8,465 nucleotides of DNA, from the NCBI GenBank assembly GCA_036745495.1, contig DAIOGA010000033.1, positions 1 to 8,465 on the forward strand, read 5' to 3'. Position 1 is the first letter of the stretch; each line of letters begins with the position of its first letter. Of this stretch, positions 4,871-8,465 are shown piece by piece. The DNA comes from Methylopumilus sp036745495 (GTDB taxonomy: Bacteria > Pseudomonadota > Gammaproteobacteria > Burkholderiales > Methylophilaceae). Position numbers and translations under genes: made by a program. A model generated the notes under the pieces. The model saw only the letters and a program-made list of their open reading frames with translations. It was not told the origin of the DNA and ran no database searches.

Positions 4871-5614
4871 TTAAGTTAATAACAACTTAAATCCTGCTAT
4901 CACCAAGACTAAAGCCAGTGTTTTTTTAATGGTATTGGCTGTATAAAACTTTATCCCAAGCGTTGTACCAATAATTGCACCAATTAAAGTTGCACTTATA
5001 AATAGAGGTAATTGAGTTGGTAAATTCTGAACAGAAGAATAATTTCCAAGCAAACCAAAACTTGAATTAATTAAAATAAAAAGTGCGGTGATACCCGAAG
5101 TTGTTTTAGTTGAACTCCAACCTAAAAACAATATAAGCGGGGAGAGAAAAATGCCGCCACCTGTTCCAGTCAATCCTGCCAAAAATCCAATAAATGAACC
5201 GATGATCACTGCTAAAAGAAATGGTGGCTTCTTAAGATTTTTATCAATTTTCTTGGAAAGATTGGTCACAAGAGATATAGCAGATAATAAAAGAATCATA
5301 CCGACAATAGATTTATAAATATGGCTCGGCGCATTAATAAAGCCACCTAAAAATGCAAAAGGTATAGCGCCTATTGCGATAGGCAATAAAACTTTTAAAT
5401 CAAAAAAACCTTTTCTTATAAAACGCCAGCTCGTAAATGAGGCGATAAAAATATTTAAAACTAATGCAGTAGGTTTAATGACTGTGCTCGGAATATTAAA
5501 TAGCGTCATGATCGCAATATAAATTGAAGCGCCTGCATGTCCCACTGAGGTATACAAAATTGCGCCGAGCAATAAACATAAGCTAATAGCTAAATCGATT
5601 AATTCAAAATGCAT
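4871..5614 (-). CDS. TauE/SafE-family membrane transporter (sulfite exporter-like permease)
   Basis: A 247-residue polytopic inner-membrane protein of the TauE/SafE family (PF01925), formerly DUF81, whose members move sulfite, sulfoacetate, taurine-derived or other small anions. The internal duplication typical of the family is visible. The first copy has VGHAGASIYIA (24-34) and the second has GLTGTGGGIFLSP (147-159), each followed by a conserved proline-containing segment (IKPTALVLN and SGITALFILIN). About eight hydrophobic segments span the length, and a Lys-rich loop at about 120-129 joins the halves. The usual family length is about 250-270, so the gene looks complete. The start is ATG at 5614, with only a weak purine stretch upstream. 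It is divergent from ygiQ across 85 bp and convergent with the AraC-type gene, with the shared terminators between. No sulfur-metabolism genes are nearby, so the substrate cannot be assigned. Confidence 0.9.
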   Translation of the reverse strand: MHFELIDLAISLCLLLGAILYTSVGHAGASIYIAIMTLFNIPSTVIKPTALVLNIFIASFTSWRFIRKGFFDLKVLLPIAIGAIPFAFLGGFINAPSHIYKSIVGMILLLSAISLVTNLSKKIDKNLKKPPFLLAVIIGSFIGFLAGLTGTGGGIFLSPLILFLGWSSTKTTSGITALFILINSSFGLLGNYSSVQNLPTQLPLFISATLIGAIIGTTLGIKFYTANTIKKTLALVLVIAGFKLLLT

Positions 5615-5699
5615 ATAAATTTTCTGATCAGTGGAATAATTACTTTAACTAATTAATTATAAAGCGTTTAATAGGTTTATCGGAGTAAAATACTCAACT
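5615..5699. promoter_or_regulatory. Divergent intergenic region between TauE/SafE gene and ygiQ
   Basis: This 85-bp AT-rich space must hold promoters for both genes. It contains the 8-bp palindrome CTGATCAG (5624-5631) and an A/T stretch with TATAAA at 5658-5663 as a possible -10 for ygiQ, but no good -35 at the right distance. GGAG at 5682-5685 is the only Shine-Dalgarno candidate for ygiQ and lies 14 bases before its ATG, which is longer than usual. Confidence 0.35.
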
Positions 5700-7826
5700 A
5701 TGCAAACGACTGCTCAATCTTCACTAAAAGCCATTAATAAATATCGCCCTTATTGGGCGAAGCGCTTTGGTATTTCTCCAATGCTCCCTATGACACGTAA
5801 GGAAATGGACGCATTAGGCTGGGATAGTTGCGACATTATTTTAGTGACAGGAGATGCTTATATTGATCATCCAAGTTTTGGTATGGCCTTAGTGGGTCGA
5901 TTACTAGAAGATCAAGGATTCCGAGTAGGCATTATCTCTCAGCCCAATTGGTCGAGTGCTCAACCATTCAAAGCGCTAGGTAAACCCAACCTCTATTTCG
6001 GTATCACCGCTGGCAATATGGATAGCATGGTGAATCGATATACAGCTGATCGAAAAATTCGTTCAGATGATGCTTATACGCCGGGTGCGATTGCAGGTAA
6101 ACGTCCTGATCGAGCAGTGCTCGTCTATTCTCAAAGATGTCGCGAAGCATTTTCAGACGTACCTTTGGTTATTGGAAGTATTGAAGCTAGTCTCCGACGT
6201 ATTGCCCATTATGATTATTGGTCTGACAAAGTACGTCGTTCAATATTGGTGGATTCGAAAGCTGATATTTTGTTATATGGCAATGCTGAACGCGCACTTA
6301 TTGAACTCACACATCGCATCGCTGATGGCGAAAAAGTAGAAGACATTCAAGATATCAGAGGTACTGCATTCTTGCGTAAAAAAATCCCTGATGGCTGGGA
6401 AGAAGTTGCATCCACACACCTTGATCGACCTGGAAAAATTGAAGCGCATGTTGATCCTTATGAAATGAAAATGGGTGTTGGGAGTGATTGCGAAACCAAA
6501 GAAAAATTACCTGAAGATGTCAAAGTTATTCAAGTGGTTCGAAAAACAAAAACGGATCGAAGTAAACAAGTGGTTCGATTACCAAGCTTTGAAGAAGTGG
6601 TTGATAATCCTGTGCTCTATGCGCACGCATCACGCGTCCTTCATTTAGAAGCAAATCCAGGTAATGCCCGTGCACTCATCCAAAAGCATGGGGATCGTGA
6701 AGTATGGTTAAACCCACCTCCTATTCCCCTCACAACAAAAGAGATGGATTATGTATACGGTATGCCTTATGCAAGAAAGCCTCATCCTTCTTATGGCGAC
6801 GCTAAAATTTCTGCATGGGAAATGATTCGTTTCTCAGTCAATATTATGCGCGGCTGTTTTGGAGGATGCACTTTCTGTTCTATTACAGAACATGAAGGTC
6901 GTATTATTCAAAGTAGATCTGAAGAAAGTATCTTAAAAGAAGTTGAAGAGATTAGAGATAAAGTGGATGGCTTCACAGGTGTCATTTCAGATTTAGGCGG
7001 GCCCACAGCGAATATGTATCGCATGGCTTGTAAATCAGAAACGATTGAGGCGTCATGCAGAAAACTCTCATGCGTCTATCCAGGTATTTGTGAAAATTTA
7101 AACACTGATCACTCAGCCCTCATAGAACTTTATCGCAAAGCAAGAAATACCAAAGGCATTAAAAAAGTACTGATTGGATCAGGGCTTCGTTATGATTTGG
7201 CTGTAACCTCGCCAGAATATGTCAAAGAGCTTGTGCAACATCATGTCGGCGGTTATTTGAAAATTGCACCCGAACACTCAGAAGAAAATGTCTTATCCAA
7301 AATGATGAAGCCTGGTATGGGCTCATATAATAAATTTAAAGAAATGTTTGATCGCTTCTCAAAAGAAGTAGGTAAAGAGCAATATTTAATCCCTTACTTT
7401 ATTGCAGCACATCCAGGCGCTACTGATGAAGATATGTTGAATTTAGCTCTATGGCTCAAAGAACATGATTTTAAATTAGATCAAGTGCAAACTTTTACCC
7501 CTACACCCATGGCGATGGCTACAGCCATGTATCACTCAGGTAAAAATCCTTTAAGAAAAGTAACGAACGATAGTGAAGAAGTTCCTATTCCTCGCGCAGG
7601 CGGTGTGCGTCGACTTCATAAAGCTTTTATTCGATATCACGATCCAAAAAATTGGCCTATGCTTCGTGAAGCATTACAACGCATGGGTCGCTCTGACTTA
7701 ATTGGAGACAGCAAAAAACATCTCATCCCTGGAAGACAACCACTTTCTGAAAATCACTCTAAGAGAATGCATCAATTTGCTAGAAATAAACCATCGACCG
7801 CAAAACCTTTTAAACGCGACCGCTAA
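5700..7826 (+). CDS. ygiQ: YgiQ-family radical SAM protein (UPF0313)
   Basis: A 708-residue cytoplasmic iron-sulfur protein, closely matching E. coli YgiQ along its whole length. The N-terminal family domain (PF08497-like, about 15-330) includes MTRKEMDALGWDSCDIILVT, GDAYIDHPSFGMA and TAGNMDSMVNRYTADRK. The radical SAM core (about 380-580) has the cluster motif Cys386-x3-Cys390-x2-Cys393 in RGCFGGCTFCS, which should bind a 4Fe-4S cluster and S-adenosylmethionine. It is followed by ITEHEGRIIQSRSE and SDLGGPTANMYRM. The C-terminal DUF3362-like part (about 590-690) has RRLHKAFIRYHDPKNWPMLREAL and a basic tail shorter than in E. coli. Extra cysteines in CRKLSCVYPGIC are conserved in the family. 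The reaction catalysed and its substrate are not established as far as I know. Codon composition is visibly less AT-rich than the kinase gene (28 G/C in bases 7681-7740). Confidence 0.96.
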   Translation: MQTTAQSSLKAINKYRPYWAKRFGISPMLPMTRKEMDALGWDSCDIILVTGDAYIDHPSFGMALVGRLLEDQGFRVGIISQPNWSSAQPFKALGKPNLYFGITAGNMDSMVNRYTADRKIRSDDAYTPGAIAGKRPDRAVLVYSQRCREAFSDVPLVIGSIEASLRRIAHYDYWSDKVRRSILVDSKADILLYGNAERALIELTHRIADGEKVEDIQDIRGTAFLRKKIPDGWEEVASTHLDRPGKIEAHVDPYEMKMGVGSDCETKEKLPEDVKVIQVVRKTKTDRSKQVVRLPSFEEVVDNPVLYAHASRVLHLEANPGNARALIQKHGDREVWLNPPPIPLTTKEMDYVYGMPYARKPHPSYGDAKISAWEMIRFSVNIMRGCFGGCTFCSITEHEGRIIQSRSEESILKEVEEIRDKVDGFTGVISDLGGPTANMYRMACKSETIEASCRKLSCVYPGICENLNTDHSALIELYRKARNTKGIKKVLIGSGLRYDLAVTSPEYVKELVQHHVGGYLKIAPEHSEENVLSKMMKPGMGSYNKFKEMFDRFSKEVGKEQYLIPYFIAAHPGATDEDMLNLALWLKEHDFKLDQVQTFTPTPMAMATAMYHSGKNPLRKVTNDSEEVPIPRAGGVRRLHKAFIRYHDPKNWPMLREALQRMGRSDLIGDSKKHLIPGRQPLSENHSKRMHQFARNKPSTAKPFKRDR

Positions 7827-7831
7827 CCATT

Positions 7832-7848
7832 AACTTCGCCTAGAAGTT
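7832..7848 (+). promoter_or_regulatory. Hairpin immediately upstream of the ribosome binding site of the last gene
   Basis: AACTTC (7832-7837) and GAAGTT (7843-7848) form a perfect 6-bp stem with a 5-base loop in the 33-bp gap after ygiQ. GGAAG (7849-7853), the probable Shine-Dalgarno sequence for the ATG at 7860, begins at the next base. CC at 7827-7828 could extend pairing over its first two G residues with a bulge. No T-run follows, so it is not a terminator. Confidence 0.4.
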
Positions 7849-7859
7849 GGAAGTCAACA

Positions 7860-8444
7860 ATGAAAAATAAAAAAATAAAAAATCTCCTTGATCAGATGGA
7901 GGCTATTGAAAAAGAACTTAATGAAACAATCCACCAACAAGAGATTCAATTTAATTATAAATTTAAAGGAAAAAAAGTTGAGTTTGAAAGCTCTATTAAA
8001 GAAGCGCATAAGAAATTAAAAATAGGGCTTATCAATTGGTTTTCAACAAGACCACAAAACCTTATTACCGGTCCTATCATCTATAGCATGATCTTTCCAA
8101 TGTTAATTTTAGATTTATGTATTAGCTTCTATCAAATTACTTGCTTTCCAATCTATGAAATTAAGTCAGTGAAGAGAAGTGATTACATTTCATTTGATCG
8201 CCATCATCTCCATTATCTCAATTGGATCGAGAAATTTCATTGCACTTATTGTGCTTATGGGGCCGGCCTTCTTGCATATATCACTGAAATCGTTGCTAAA
8301 ACTGAGCAGTATTTTTGCCCTATCAAGCATGCAAGAAAAGTCATGGGTTCACACGCGAGATACTTAAAGTTTTTAGAATATGGGGATGCTCAAAATTACC
8401 AGATCAACCTTGAAAACTATAGAAAACAACTTGCAAAGAATTAA
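7860..8444 (+). CDS. Uncharacterised membrane protein with conserved Cys/His motif
   Basis: I recognise a recurring proteobacterial hypothetical family but no known function. The 194-residue protein has a strongly charged N-terminal helix (about 3-55, probable coiled coil, Lys/Glu-rich), then a hydrophobic stretch (about 67-95) long enough for one or two membrane passes. A polar C-terminal region is rich in possible metal ligands. In order it contains RSDYISFDRHHLHYLNWIEK (106-125), Cys128-x2-Cys131, an AYITEI segment (139-144) and KTEQYFCPIKHA (147-158), with Cys153 and His157. The clustering of His115, His116, Cys128, Cys131, Cys153 and His157 suggests a metal or cofactor site, by inference only. 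The ATG has a good ribosome binding site (GGAAG, six bases upstream). The gene follows ygiQ by 33 bp without a terminator and is probably co-transcribed with it. Confidence 0.85.
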   Translation: MKNKKIKNLLDQMEAIEKELNETIHQQEIQFNYKFKGKKVEFESSIKEAHKKLKIGLINWFSTRPQNLITGPIIYSMIFPMLILDLCISFYQITCFPIYEIKSVKRSDYISFDRHHLHYLNWIEKFHCTYCAYGAGLLAYITEIVAKTEQYFCPIKHARKVMGSHARYLKFLEYGDAQNYQINLENYRKQLAKN

Positions 8445-8465
8445 CCTCTTTTTTTGTGAACTTTT

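Noticed and set aside
5088..5318. 76-residue plus-strand frame inside the TauE/SafE gene
   Set aside because: It is antisense to the conserved glycine-rich motif of the transporter, which explains its Pro-rich composition.
6067..6339. 90-residue frame within ygiQ
   Set aside because: It lies in another frame of a strongly conserved part of YgiQ and has no independent start signal.
8179..8367. 62-residue frame within the last gene
   Set aside because: It is out of frame over the conserved DRHH and Cys region of the real protein, and has no ribosome binding site.
8435..8455. T-run of seven after the last gene as an intrinsic terminator
   Set aside because: The only preceding stem is five A/T-rich base pairs overlapping the T-run. 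A proper hairpin may lie past the window end, so it is not called.

Overview
This AT-rich window looks chromosomal and proteobacterial. The AlgC-type phosphohexomutase, the YgiQ-family radical SAM protein and the small conserved Cys/His membrane protein together suggest a betaproteobacterium, perhaps a low-GC Methylophilaceae-like lineage. That placement rests on remembered family resemblance, not on a search. There is no tRNA, rRNA, CRISPR array, insertion sequence or phage gene.

Layout. (1) 1-1046, plus: the 3' three quarters of a phosphomannomutase/phosphoglucomutase gene whose catalytic-serine domain lies before the window. (2) 1043-2536, minus: a sensor histidine kinase with a multi-helix membrane input domain. 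Its stop overlaps that of the mutase in a shared TTAA. (3) 2537-2688: a divergent intergenic region with a 15-bp palindrome and a repeated TTACATT. (4) 2689-4807, plus: a probable operon of an outer-membrane beta-barrel protein (PF13557-like), a FixJ/NarL-type response regulator, a small RodZ-N-like helix-turn-helix protein and a stand-alone AraC-type DNA-binding domain. It ends in a pair of terminator hairpins. (5) 4871-5614, minus: a TauE/SafE-family membrane transporter. (6) 5700-7826, plus: YgiQ, followed at 33 bp by an uncharacterised membrane protein at 7860-8444.

How the genes may work together (inference). The kinase is of the HELNQPL type that commonly partners FixJ-like regulators, and the two genes bracket the outer-membrane protein. 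The simplest reading is one sensory module: kinase, regulator, and a regulated outer-membrane channel. The two small DNA-binding proteins downstream would add a second transcriptional layer. They lie in the same reading frame, separated only by one TAA directly followed by ATG, which is the most unusual arrangement in the window. The flanking genes (mutase, TauE/SafE, YgiQ) look like housekeeping or conserved genes and are visibly less AT-rich than the kinase gene. The region from about 1043 to 4870 therefore reads as an accessory regulatory island between conserved neighbours.
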